Shown in pieces: positions 1 through 6,524 of a stretch of 10,446 nt of DNA. A program made the position numbers and the translations under genes. This DNA comes from an uncultured Dyadobacter sp. (GTDB lineage: Bacteria > Bacteroidota > Bacteroidia > Cytophagales > Spirosomataceae): the NCBI GenBank assembly GCA_946481035.1, contig CAMLNK010000056.1, forward strand, positions 1 through 10,446, written 5' to 3'. Numbering within the stretch: the first letter of the stretch is position 1; each line of letters opens with the position of its first letter. The notes under the pieces were generated by a model, which saw only the letters and a program-made list of their open reading frames with translations, made no database searches and was not told where the DNA came from.

Positions 1-1004
1 GGCACCCGATCAACGAAGTAGTTCAGTACCGGCCGGGGCAGTTCCTGACTTTGTTGCTGCCTTTTGAAGATAAAAAAATCAGACGGTCGTACTCGATGTC
101 GAGCTCGCCTTATACGGATGTTTCGCTGGCGATTACCATCAAGCGGGTACCGGGCGGCTACGCCTCGAATCTGTTGCTCGACACGTTGAAAGAGGGTGAT
201 GTGGTGGAGGCGTTGGAGCCGATGGGTCATTTCTTTCCAAAACAGGCGGACGATCAGACGCGCCAGGTCGTATTTATCGGCGCAGGAAGCGGCATTACCC
301 CGCTGTTTTCTATTTTGAAATCCGTCCTGATGGTGGAACCGGAAAGCGAAGTATTTTTGATTTACGGAAGCCGGAGGGAGGATAGCATTATTTTCAAAGA
401 TAAAATCGCGGCTTTGGAACGTAAATATGGCAACCGTTTTACTGTTGTCCATACATTAAGCCAGCCAGCCGACGACTGGGAGGGTGAAACCGGGCGGTTA
501 AACAAAAGCCACGTGCTGAAAATCATTGAAAAGCTCCCGACGTTGAACAAAAAAGAAGCGGAGTATTTCTTATGCGGGCCTGAGGATATGATGGAAGAGG
601 CGCATCGTGCCCTTTCGATCCTGGCGGTGCCGGAGATCAAGATCCGGAAGGAGAGTTTTGCGACAGCTACTACCGCCAAACCGGGCGAGGTGACAGTAGA
701 ACCGGAAGCAGAAGACGACGATTCACCCAAAACACGCGAAATCACGCTGTTTTATGAAGGCACCGAATATAAATTGCCCGTAAAGCCACATGAAACGGTG
801 CTGGAAGCGGCGTTGAATATGGATATCGACCTGCCGTATTCGTGCCAGGCGGGCATGTGTACCGCGTGTATGGGCCGGTGTACGTCCGGAAAGGTGCAAA
901 TGGATGAGGAGGATGCGCTTTCCGAGGCGGAGATCAATGAAGGCTTTATCCTTACCTGCGTGACCCACCCGATGAGCGATGATGTGGTGATTGAGGTGGA
1001 GTAA
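1..1004 (+). CDS. PaaE/ferredoxin-NADP reductase-type flavin and 2Fe-2S oxidoreductase, 5' truncated by the window
   Basis: An electron-transfer reductase that should take electrons from NAD(P)H through FAD to a 2Fe-2S centre and on to an oxygenase or another acceptor in the cytoplasm. The frame is open from base 3, and codons before the TTG at 51 already encode the conserved RPGQF of the FAD domain, so the true start lies outside the window; 333 residues are visible. Counting from the TTG at 51, the order is: FAD-binding motif RSYSMSS (12-18), NAD(P)-binding GAGSGITPL (78-85) and CGPEDMM (175-181), an acidic linker (about 208-228), then a plant-type ferredoxin domain with cluster cysteines 265, 270, 273 and 303. 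FAD, NAD, then ferredoxin is the PaaE order, and the visible length fits that roughly 350-residue family with a short N-terminus missing. No paaABCD genes are visible, so phenylacetyl-CoA epoxidation is not supported and a general ferredoxin reductase role is equally possible. Family call is firm; substrate is not. Confidence 0.9.
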   Translation, partial: HPINEVVQYRPGQFLTLLLPFEDKKIRRSYSMSSSPYTDVSLAITIKRVPGGYASNLLLDTLKEGDVVEALEPMGHFFPKQADDQTRQVVFIGAGSGITPLFSILKSVLMVEPESEVFLIYGSRREDSIIFKDKIAALERKYGNRFTVVHTLSQPADDWEGETGRLNKSHVLKIIEKLPTLNKKEAEYFLCGPEDMMEEAHRALSILAVPEIKIRKESFATATTAKPGEVTVEPEAEDDDSPKTREITLFYEGTEYKLPVKPHETVLEAALNMDIDLPYSCQAGMCTACMGRCTSGKVQMDEEDALSEAEINEGFILTCVTHPMSDDVVIEVE

Positions 1005-1022
1005 TGAGTTTGTATATCAATG

Positions 1023-1053
1023 AAAAGGGCAGCGACTGAATCGCTGCCCTTTT
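1023..1053. terminator. Bidirectional intrinsic terminator between convergent genes
   Basis: A perfect 9-bp stem, GGGCAGCGA (1027-1035) and TCGCTGCCC (1041-1049), encloses a 5-nt loop. It is flanked by AAAA on the left and TTTTT on the right, so a U-tract follows the hairpin on both strands. It starts about 20 nt after the oxidoreductase stop and ends 4 nt before the stop of the converging M56 peptidase gene, so it should end transcription from both sides. Confidence 0.9.
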
Positions 1054-1056
1054 TGC

Positions 1057-2961
1057 TTAATCTTTGGGCGCCTTTTTAGGAGGAAGTGGTGGCTTAGGTG
1101 CTGGTGCGGGTTTCGCAGGGACGGCGGGAACCACTTTTGCAGGTGCTGCCACCGGCGCTGGTGGTGGGGGAGGAGGGGAACCTGCGCGTCGCATGCGCCC
1201 GCTACGCGCAACCCGTGGTGCACGCGGAGGCTCTTCGAGGCCACGCATTTTCATATACATAGCGTTTTCCCGCCCGATGCTCATGCCGAGTTCGCTGATT
1301 TTGAAGTTCAGTTCCTCGATTTCCCTTTGGATTTTGCGCTCCGGTTCTTCGGCCTTTAAAACTTCCTTTGTCGTATTGGAAATCTGATTATTAAGGTCTG
1401 AAATAACCTGCTCCTGGGCTTTGATCTGCTGCTCAAAATCAGCCAATTGCTTGTCCAGTTCAGCATCGCTGAGTTTCGATTCTTTGCCGTCCTGGTTGAA
1501 AATGACGGACCTTTTTTCCATCAAATCAGACCTCAACTCCTCTGCGCGGTGTTTTTTCCATTCAATTTTTTCGATTTCGCGTTGAAATCGCTCTACTTCG
1601 AACAAGTATTTCTCTCTTTCGCGGTGCAGTTCCTGCAATCTCGCGTGATAAGGTTTCAAATCATCCTCCATTGCCCTGATCTTGTGGCTGAGATCCCAAA
1701 GCTTTTTGTCCAAAGTATCATTCCCCGCATATTCGAACTCGATTTCAGGTGCTTCGATATCAACATGCACATCGGCCAGTTCGGCTTGGATATTTTCAAG
1801 GATTTGTCCTTCGATAGCTACTTCCGCCATTTCCTCCACCTCATGCTCCACGCGGACATCCGTTTTCACCGGTTTCCGCTTTTTGATGGTCATATGCTTG
1901 GCGGCCTTGCGCTCCTTGTCTTTTTCAATCTTTTGAGCAACCGCGTAGGCTGAAAGACCTATCACCAATCCGATCGCGAAAATCATGGCGGGAAGGCTTG
2001 AAAACGTGCGAATGGGTTTGGGATTTAAACCTAAAACACGCTGTACACGGTGCAGTAGCAATGGTTTTTTGGAAGCAAATGCCATAGCGAGCCCGGGTGT
2101 GGCCTGCCATTCGGCGACTTTCACGAGCGCGTGGGCGAGGGACATTTTGTCGCCGCAAACGGCCAGCGCGATGTCGTCGCAGCAATGTTCGCGTTCGGCG
2201 CGCACTTTTTCGGAGAGCCACCAGATGGCCGGGTGGAAGAAAAAGATCACTTCCACGAACGATTGCAGCATATTAATGAGGTAGTCGTTCCTGCGGATGT
2301 GAGCGAGCTCGTGTGCGAGGATCGCCTCGACCTGCGCGGTAGAAAATCCTGAAAGCAAGCCGATCGGAATGAGTACCACCGGGCTAAATGTGCCAATCAC
2401 CATGGGCGTGAGCACTTTGGCGGTTTCGCGGAATTCCACGGCTTTGGAGATGTTCATTTTCGCGATGATCACTCCGAAACGTGCCCGCCACTCCTTATCC
2501 ATGACGACTTTGGCATTCATGCGAAGCCTTTCGGTGAACACCCAGCCGCCGGCGAAACGCAGCAGCAGAATGCCCGAGCCGATGAGCCAGCAAATGACGA
2601 GTTCGTGTAAATGGGCGGTCAGCCACATTTGTACTTTAAATGTAATGGGCAGGTCCCGGGAGACCTCCGCCCAGGTGCGGGATGCGGATAATGCGGTGTA
2701 GCGCGCCAAGGCCTTTACATCGGAAACTGCGCTGGTGGTTTTAGGATAGTAGTAAATGAATGTTCCCACAGACGCGACGACCTGTGCGAAAAGGAAGCCA
2801 ACACCCGCAAGGTAACGTGTATTGGCTGATTTTTTTCTCAAAAAATAGAATGCGGCCACGGCGACCAGCATCAGCAGTGTTCCCTGCCAGATCGAATGGA
2901 TGAGCGTCCAGCCAAATGCGGAAACGGCCGGACCGGGTAACAGATTTGAGAAGAATTTCAT
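1057..2961 (-). CDS. BlaR1/MecR1-like M56 membrane zinc metallopeptidase with coiled-coil, proline-rich C-terminus
   Basis: A membrane-bound zinc endopeptidase expected to sense an envelope signal and cause inactivation of the repressor encoded just upstream. Hydrophobic segments lie at about 22-41, 48-70, 118-138 and 322-342, with a further hydrophobic patch near 235-248. The protease core has HELAH (217-221) with flanking RRNDYLIN, then the ERE-CCDD region (256-263) expected to supply the third zinc ligand; this matches the M56 family. After the last membrane segment the protein departs from BlaR1. There is no penicillin-binding sensor domain, but a charged stretch (350-415), a predicted coiled coil (about 418-568) and a Pro/Ala-rich tail (578-634) with a run of six prolines. 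By BlaR1 topology this tail would be outside the inner membrane (inference). The start lies 2 nt past the repressor stop, implying coupled translation. The peptidase call is strong; the signal is unknown, and beta-lactam sensing is not supported. Confidence 0.92.
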   Translation of the reverse strand: MKFFSNLLPGPAVSAFGWTLIHSIWQGTLLMLVAVAAFYFLRKKSANTRYLAGVGFLFAQVVASVGTFIYYYPKTTSAVSDVKALARYTALSASRTWAEVSRDLPITFKVQMWLTAHLHELVICWLIGSGILLLRFAGGWVFTERLRMNAKVVMDKEWRARFGVIIAKMNISKAVEFRETAKVLTPMVIGTFSPVVLIPIGLLSGFSTAQVEAILAHELAHIRRNDYLINMLQSFVEVIFFFHPAIWWLSEKVRAEREHCCDDIALAVCGDKMSLAHALVKVAEWQATPGLAMAFASKKPLLLHRVQRVLGLNPKPIRTFSSLPAMIFAIGLVIGLSAYAVAQKIEKDKERKAAKHMTIKKRKPVKTDVRVEHEVEEMAEVAIEGQILENIQAELADVHVDIEAPEIEFEYAGNDTLDKKLWDLSHKIRAMEDDLKPYHARLQELHREREKYLFEVERFQREIEKIEWKKHRAEELRSDLMEKRSVIFNQDGKESKLSDAELDKQLADFEQQIKAQEQVISDLNNQISNTTKEVLKAEEPERKIQREIEELNFKISELGMSIGRENAMYMKMRGLEEPPRAPRVARSGRMRRAGSPPPPPPAPVAAPAKVVPAVPAKPAPAPKPPLPPKKAPKD

Positions 2962-2963
2962 GG

Positions 2964-3338
2964 CTAGCGATTGTTTTCCAGGTTATTTAATAACTCGCGA
3001 ATTTCATCCAGTTCTTCTTTGGAGGTGGTGTGATTCCCCAGTGCCTGCATCACCATCTGCGCAGCGGAGCCCTGAAAGAGGGTTTCAACCATTTTACCTA
3101 CCAAATTTTGTTGCGTCTCCTCTTTGCCGAGCAGCGCGACGTAAATGTGCGATCGTCCTTGCTCCGTGCGATAGAGCAGCCCTTTGTCATGCATGATCTG
3201 CATGAGTTTCAAGGTAGTGGTGTAGCCAACATCCTTGGTTTCGGAAAGGGCATCATGCACGGCACGGACGGTACTTGGGCCTGCCTGCCAGAGGTAGTTC
3301 AGGATTTCCAGTTCGGAGTCGGTGGGCTTGATATACAT
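2964..3338 (-). CDS. BlaI/MecI/CopY-family transcriptional repressor
   Basis: A 124-residue winged-helix repressor, the usual size for the BlaI/MecI family (Pfam Penicillinase_R). The N-terminal DNA-binding half contains the typical pattern PTDSELEILNYLW (5-17), then GYTTTLKLMQIMHDKGLL (38-55) and the wing with GRSHIY (61-66). The C-terminal half, from about 70, is helical and should mediate dimerisation. In the family, a membrane M56 peptidase triggers cleavage of the repressor and derepression. Here the peptidase gene follows after 2 nt and two palindromes lie upstream, so the pair is very probably autoregulated. No beta-lactamase gene is in the window, so other targets are unknown. ATG at 3338 is favoured because the match to family N-termini begins there and the likely promoter is about 30 nt upstream. 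Confidence 0.95.
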   Translation of the reverse strand: MYIKPTDSELEILNYLWQAGPSTVRAVHDALSETKDVGYTTTLKLMQIMHDKGLLYRTEQGRSHIYVALLGKEETQQNLVGKMVETLFQGSAAQMVMQALGNHTTSKEELDEIRELLNNLENNR

Positions 3339-3368
3339 GGTATTAGTTAATTACGATAATCTTCGTAC

Positions 3369-3399
3369 CAAATGTCTACGAAAAAAATCGTAGATGCAA
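3369..3399 (-). promoter_or_regulatory. Likely promoter of the repressor-peptidase operon
   Basis: Read on the minus strand, GACATTTG (3376-3369) matches the Bacteroidota -7 consensus TAnnTTTG except at its first base. A TTG (3399-3397) sits 20 nt upstream in the place of the -33 element. The resulting transcript would begin roughly 20-30 nt before the repressor ATG at 3338. The spacer between the two elements is almost entirely the left operator palindrome, which fits repression by blocking RNA polymerase. The call rests on motif position only. Confidence 0.5.
3376..3393. promoter_or_regulatory. Proximal operator palindrome for the BlaI-type repressor
   Basis: The 18-bp sequence CTACGAAAAAAATCGTAG is a perfect inverted repeat of CTACGA with a 6-nt A spacer. 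It shares the half-site CTACGA with a second palindrome 31 bp upstream, which makes both strong candidates for dimer binding sites. BlaI/MecI operators are typically dyads with TACA-like outer half-sites, and TAC in this half-site agrees with that. Assignment to this repressor is inference from position. Confidence 0.75.
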
Positions 3400-3400
3400 G

Positions 3401-3430
3401 CCTTTACTACGATTTTTTTCGTAGTAAAGG
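3401..3430. promoter_or_regulatory. Distal operator palindrome for the BlaI-type repressor
   Basis: A perfect inverted repeat with 12-bp arms, CCTTTACTACGA (3401-3412) and TCGTAGTAAAGG (3419-3430), separated by six T. The inner 6 bp of each arm equal the half-site of the proximal operator. The centres of the two sites are 31 bp apart, close to three helical turns, so two repressor dimers could sit on the same face of the DNA. The longer arms suggest it is the higher-affinity site (inference). Confidence 0.75.
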
Positions 3431-3473
3431 GCTAATGGCCGTTAATGTGCTGTATTTGAGGTGATTGTAAAAC

Positions 3474-3502
3474 AAAAAAAGTCCGGCACTAGGGCCGGAC
3501 TT
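3474..3502 (-). terminator. Intrinsic terminator of dnaN
   Basis: On the minus strand a 9-bp stem AAGTCCGGC / GCCGGACTT with a 6-nt loop is followed by an uninterrupted T run (part of the stem plus 3480-3474). It begins about 22 nt after the dnaN stop. It separates dnaN from the repressor operon, which is transcribed in the same direction. Confidence 0.88.
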
Positions 3503-3524
3503 GAAATATCGTTATGACTGATTC

Positions 3525-4649
3525 CTAAACGTAAGTGTTCAGCATTACTGGCATTACGAGCATCAGGATGTCTTCGTTTTCCTCCTGATCTACCGGGATA
3601 ATGAGTCCGGCGCGGTTTGGAGCGGAAAGTTCGAAGGTGATGGTTTTGCTGGAAAGGTTACCCAGTACTTCAATCAGGAATTTTGCATTGAAACCGATCT
3701 CCATATCGTCGCCATTGTACTCGCACATCAGGCGCTCGTTAGCTTCGTTCGAGTAGTCGAGGTCCTCTGCGGAGATTACCAGGTCGTTCAGCGCCATTTT
3801 CATGCGCACCTGGTGGGTTGTCCGGTTAGAGTAGATGGAAATACGACGCAGAGAGCTGAGGATTTCGAGACGGTTAATGGTAAGCGTATTCGGGTTGTTG
3901 GTCGGAATCGCATTTTCGTAATCCGGGAAACGCTCGTCGATCAACCGGCAGATCATTCGGATATTACCGAAGCTGAAAAACGCATTCGAAGAAGTGAATT
4001 CCGCTTTGACGGGCACGTCGTCGGAAGGCAGACAGCTTTTCAGCAGGTTTAAAGCTTTCCGCTGGATGATCATCGACGTATCGATATCCGATTTAATGTC
4101 GGTACGGCGGTAACGCACAAGGCGGTGACCGTCGGTAGCAACGAATGTCGCGCTTTCAGCACCCATTTGCACGAAAACCCCCGTCATAGCCGGGCGGAGA
4201 TCGTCGGTGCTCGTTGCGAACAATGTGTTTGAAATAGCCGATCCTAATGCAACGGAAGAGAAATCTACGGACTGGCCGCGGTTCACAACCGGCGTTTTCG
4301 GGAAATCGATCGGGTTTTCGCCCGAAAGCTTGTAGCGGCCGTTATCCGAGATAATTTCGGTACCAAATGTTTCAGCATTCACCTGCAAGGTAATCGGTTG
4401 CTCGGGCAGGCCGCGGAGGGTGTCGAGCAGCAACTTTGCTGGAATGGCAATAGCTCCTTTTTCGGATGATTCCACTTCAATTTCCGTAATCATTACGGTT
4501 TGAAGGTCGGATGCAGTCACGGTCAGTGAATTTCCTTCCAGTGTGAGGAGGAAATTTTCGAGGATTGGCACAATTGGGTTCGTTGAAACGACACCGTTTA
4601 TAGCAGACAGCTGTTTGAGCAGAACTGATGACGAAACGACAAACTTCAT
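3525..4649 (-). CDS. dnaN: DNA polymerase III subunit beta (sliding clamp)
   Basis: The ring-shaped processivity clamp that encircles DNA and tethers DNA polymerase III and repair proteins. The 374-residue length is normal for the bacterial beta clamp, with three topologically similar domains of about 120 residues. Recognisable family motifs are PILENFLL (28-35), LRPAMTGV (151-158), ATDGHRLV (171-178), LIDERFPDY (236-244), IGFNAKFL (318-325) and the C-terminal MPVML (366-370), where the MPM-like segment contributes to the partner-binding pocket. The ATG at 4649 gives the usual N-terminus MKFVVSSSVLLKQL. The gene has its own promoter and terminator and lies next to gldG rather than dnaA, so this copy is not in the classical dnaA-dnaN origin cluster. 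Nothing suggests truncation or a second paralogue. Confidence 0.98.
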   Translation of the reverse strand: MKFVVSSSVLLKQLSAINGVVSTNPIVPILENFLLTLEGNSLTVTASDLQTVMITEIEVESSEKGAIAIPAKLLLDTLRGLPEQPITLQVNAETFGTEIISDNGRYKLSGENPIDFPKTPVVNRGQSVDFSSVALGSAISNTLFATSTDDLRPAMTGVFVQMGAESATFVATDGHRLVRYRRTDIKSDIDTSMIIQRKALNLLKSCLPSDDVPVKAEFTSSNAFFSFGNIRMICRLIDERFPDYENAIPTNNPNTLTINRLEILSSLRRISIYSNRTTHQVRMKMALNDLVISAEDLDYSNEANERLMCEYNGDDMEIGFNAKFLIEVLGNLSSKTITFELSAPNRAGLIIPVDQEENEDILMLVMPVMLNTYV

Positions 4650-4720
4650 AATTCGTGACGTAAGTGTTTAGTTGATAGATTTATATGCGGAAGATTCCGG
4701 AAAAACTTGATTGTAGGGAA

Positions 4721-4728
4721 CAAAAGTA
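4721..4728 (-). promoter_or_regulatory. -7 element of the dnaN promoter
   Basis: On the minus strand TACTTTTG (4728-4721) is an exact match to the Bacteroidota -7 consensus TAnnTTTG and lies in the A/T-rich part of the only non-coding stretch before dnaN. A leader of about 65 nt would follow. No clear TTG is found at the expected -33 distance, so the promoter is partly unsupported. Confidence 0.5.
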
Positions 4729-4758
4729 TAAAAAATTACGGAAGCGCCAGCCGCGTTG

Positions 4759-6411
4759 TCACCCAAATTTTCGGATTCTAAGGTAATATCTCGCCGCGCC
4801 GAAAAGGCCGATTAGCACCACCGGCAACAGCAAATTAAGCCCCTGCCAGAACTTCCGGCTCTCCTGAATCTGGATTTTATCCAAAGCCCGGATGACGATT
4901 TGTTTGCCGCGGGCATTGATAAGACCATTCGCGTCGGTCATGTAATCCAGTGCGTGGAGCACGAAATCCTTATTGCCGAAGGTCTGCTTTGTCACGCGGT
5001 CGTAGCCGAGCGGCAACGGTGCATTCCTTTTATAGTCATAATCGTTCACGATCAGGTCGCCGTCGGAGCAAATAATCACCTTACCGGCATTACCGGTCGC
5101 CTTGAATTTCGCCGCCCGCGGATCACCGGGCAGAATGCGGTTTTGAAAGAGCGATGTGAATGATCCTTCAAGCAATACCCCGGCCAGTTTAATGCCCGAA
5201 CGGTATTCCGAAGGCTGCGGGTCCTTGCGCGCCTCATTATAGCCCACGAGCGCGGGTGCATTCACGAGCTGCGTGTAAGGTGAGGTCATCAGCAAAGGCG
5301 TTTTGTCAATGGTATTCGCCCCTCCGACGGTGTCAATCGAGCTTAAAAACCGGGTGTAAACCGCATTCAGGTTGCGGGTAACGGTATGCTTTCCAAAATT
5401 ATTCAGCAACGGAAAGAAGCGCCAGGGCATCGGACGGATCTCCGGGTTATCACCGACATTACCCACATTCAGCAGGATTTGTGCGCAGTTCATGTCTTTG
5501 ACGAGATTGGTATTCAGCCTGATACCCCATTTAAAAAACAAATCACCGAGGTTCAGATCGAGCGGCTGGGCATAATTTCCGTCAAGGCTCACGCTATCCA
5601 CGCGCGCGCCGTCCACGAAAAACAGCGCTTTGCCGCCTCCTACCACATATTGATCGAGCTTATACTTCTCTTCATCCGAAAAAGCGCTGTCGGGTTTCAT
5701 GATGATTAATGCGTCCAGCCCTTCGTACGATTCCGGGTTGTTCATGTCCAGAAATACGTCATAGCTCTGCTGGATTGTGGCAATAATATCGCTCAAACGG
5801 GCGGGGGAAATTTTCGTATGGCTCACTACAAACCCTACTTTTTTGCGCTGCGGGTTCGCTAGCACCCGTATCGCGGATGCCAGTTCGAATTCTACACCCT
5901 CGTAAGATTGGTTCAGTTGCTCTTCCGGCGTGCTCGCTTTGTTGCCTTTTAATAATTGAACCGGTACGGAAAGCGTATCCGCCTGAACAATCACACCCGG
6001 GAAAATGATTTTTTCGGTGCGTTTGCCATCCTCGTTTGCGAATACATTGGTAGGGTTTAGCCCGCGGTCGATCAGGCTCATGTATTGTTTCTGGCGCTGC
6101 TCTTCGCTCGTTGCGTCGGAAGGATCGGAGTAATTGACGATCAGGTGCCCATTGGCATAGGTTTTAAACTCCTCCAAGGTCTCCCGTGTGGCGCTTTCGA
6201 GGCGTTCGAAGCCCGCTGGGAAGTCGCCATTAAGGTATACATTCACGATTACATCCTTTTCCAGGCTTCCGAGAAGCTGTTTGGTGGCCTCGGAAATACT
6301 GTACCGCTTATCTTCGGTAAGGTCCCACCTGAAAAAAAATGACGAAGCCAGCCAGTTGATCCCGGCGAGGACAACTACAAGCAGCACAAACCGGGTAATA
6401 TTGTTTTTCAT
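4759..6411 (-). CDS. gldG: Gliding motility-associated ABC transporter auxiliary protein GldG
   Basis: A membrane-anchored protein of the ABC-2 type auxiliary family (Pfam ABC_transp_aux), known in Flavobacterium as GldG, which works with permease GldF and ATPase GldA and is linked to gliding. With the start at 6411 the protein has 550 residues. An N-terminal membrane helix (about 7-27) is followed by the family signature RWDLTEDKRYSIS (28-40), a large extracytoplasmic region including VGFVVSH (192-198), LIIMKPDSAFSDEEKYKLDQY (235-255) and GGKALFFVDG (259-268), and a C-terminal membrane helix (about 522-543) ending in basic residues. An in-frame ATG at 6465 would add 18 residues, but it overlaps the predicted transcription start and a hairpin arm, and the added segment would push the anchor away from the N-terminus, so 6411 is preferred. 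No gldF is seen upstream; DUF1080 is there instead. It could be a GldG-like protein with a role other than motility. Confidence 0.88.
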   Translation of the reverse strand: MKNNITRFVLLVVVLAGINWLASSFFFRWDLTEDKRYSISEATKQLLGSLEKDVIVNVYLNGDFPAGFERLESATRETLEEFKTYANGHLIVNYSDPSDATSEEQRQKQYMSLIDRGLNPTNVFANEDGKRTEKIIFPGVIVQADTLSVPVQLLKGNKASTPEEQLNQSYEGVEFELASAIRVLANPQRKKVGFVVSHTKISPARLSDIIATIQQSYDVFLDMNNPESYEGLDALIIMKPDSAFSDEEKYKLDQYVVGGGKALFFVDGARVDSVSLDGNYAQPLDLNLGDLFFKWGIRLNTNLVKDMNCAQILLNVGNVGDNPEIRPMPWRFFPLLNNFGKHTVTRNLNAVYTRFLSSIDTVGGANTIDKTPLLMTSPYTQLVNAPALVGYNEARKDPQPSEYRSGIKLAGVLLEGSFTSLFQNRILPGDPRAAKFKATGNAGKVIICSDGDLIVNDYDYKRNAPLPLGYDRVTKQTFGNKDFVLHALDYMTDANGLINARGKQIVIRALDKIQIQESRKFWQGLNLLLPVVLIGLFGAARYYLRIRKFG

Positions 6412-6437
6412 TAGCACAAGGCTGATTTTTAAACGAA

Positions 6438-6467
6438 GAATGGACGATTCAGACGAACCGTCCATTC
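6438..6467 (-). other. Hairpin in the gldG leader (or end of the DUF1080 transcript)
   Basis: A perfect 9-bp inverted repeat, GAATGGACG (6438-6446) and CGTCCATTC (6459-6467), with a 12-nt loop. On the minus strand it starts a few bases after the gldG -7 element and ends 27 nt before the preferred gldG start. It would therefore form at the extreme 5' end of the gldG mRNA, where such stems often protect the transcript. On the minus strand the stem is followed by TTCGTTT rather than a clean T run, so a terminator role for the upstream DUF1080 gene is possible but weaker. Confidence 0.55.
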
Positions 6468-6470
6468 CTG

Positions 6471-6478
6471 CAAAAATA
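6471..6478 (-). promoter_or_regulatory. -7 element of the gldG promoter
   Basis: Minus-strand TATTTTTG (6478-6471) matches TAnnTTTG exactly and sits in the 60-nt gap after the DUF1080 stop. Transcription would begin around 6465, leaving a leader of about 50 nt before the ATG at 6411. This is one of the reasons for rejecting the ATG at 6465 as the gldG start. No convincing -33 TTG was found. Confidence 0.5.
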
Positions 6479-6524
6479 TAAAAAACCGAAAATCAATCAG
6501 GTTTTATTGCCCGCGCGACTTAGG

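Noticed and set aside
1064..1387. Plus-strand reading frame rich in Gly and Ala opposite the M56 peptidase C-terminus
   Set aside because: It is the antisense shadow of the Pro/Ala-rich tail and shows no domain or initiation context.
1057..3430. Beta-lactam resistance locus (blaI-blaR1-bla)
   Set aside because: No beta-lactamase or penicillin-binding gene is in the window and the peptidase lacks a penicillin-binding sensor domain.
4650..4758. Possible replication origin next to dnaN
   Set aside because: No DnaA-box-like TTATCCACA clusters or dnaA gene are seen; the neighbouring gene is gldG.
6412..6465. N-terminal extension of gldG from the ATG at 6465
   Set aside because: It overlaps a hairpin and the predicted transcription start, and it displaces the membrane anchor; the ATG at 6411 directly precedes the typical anchor.
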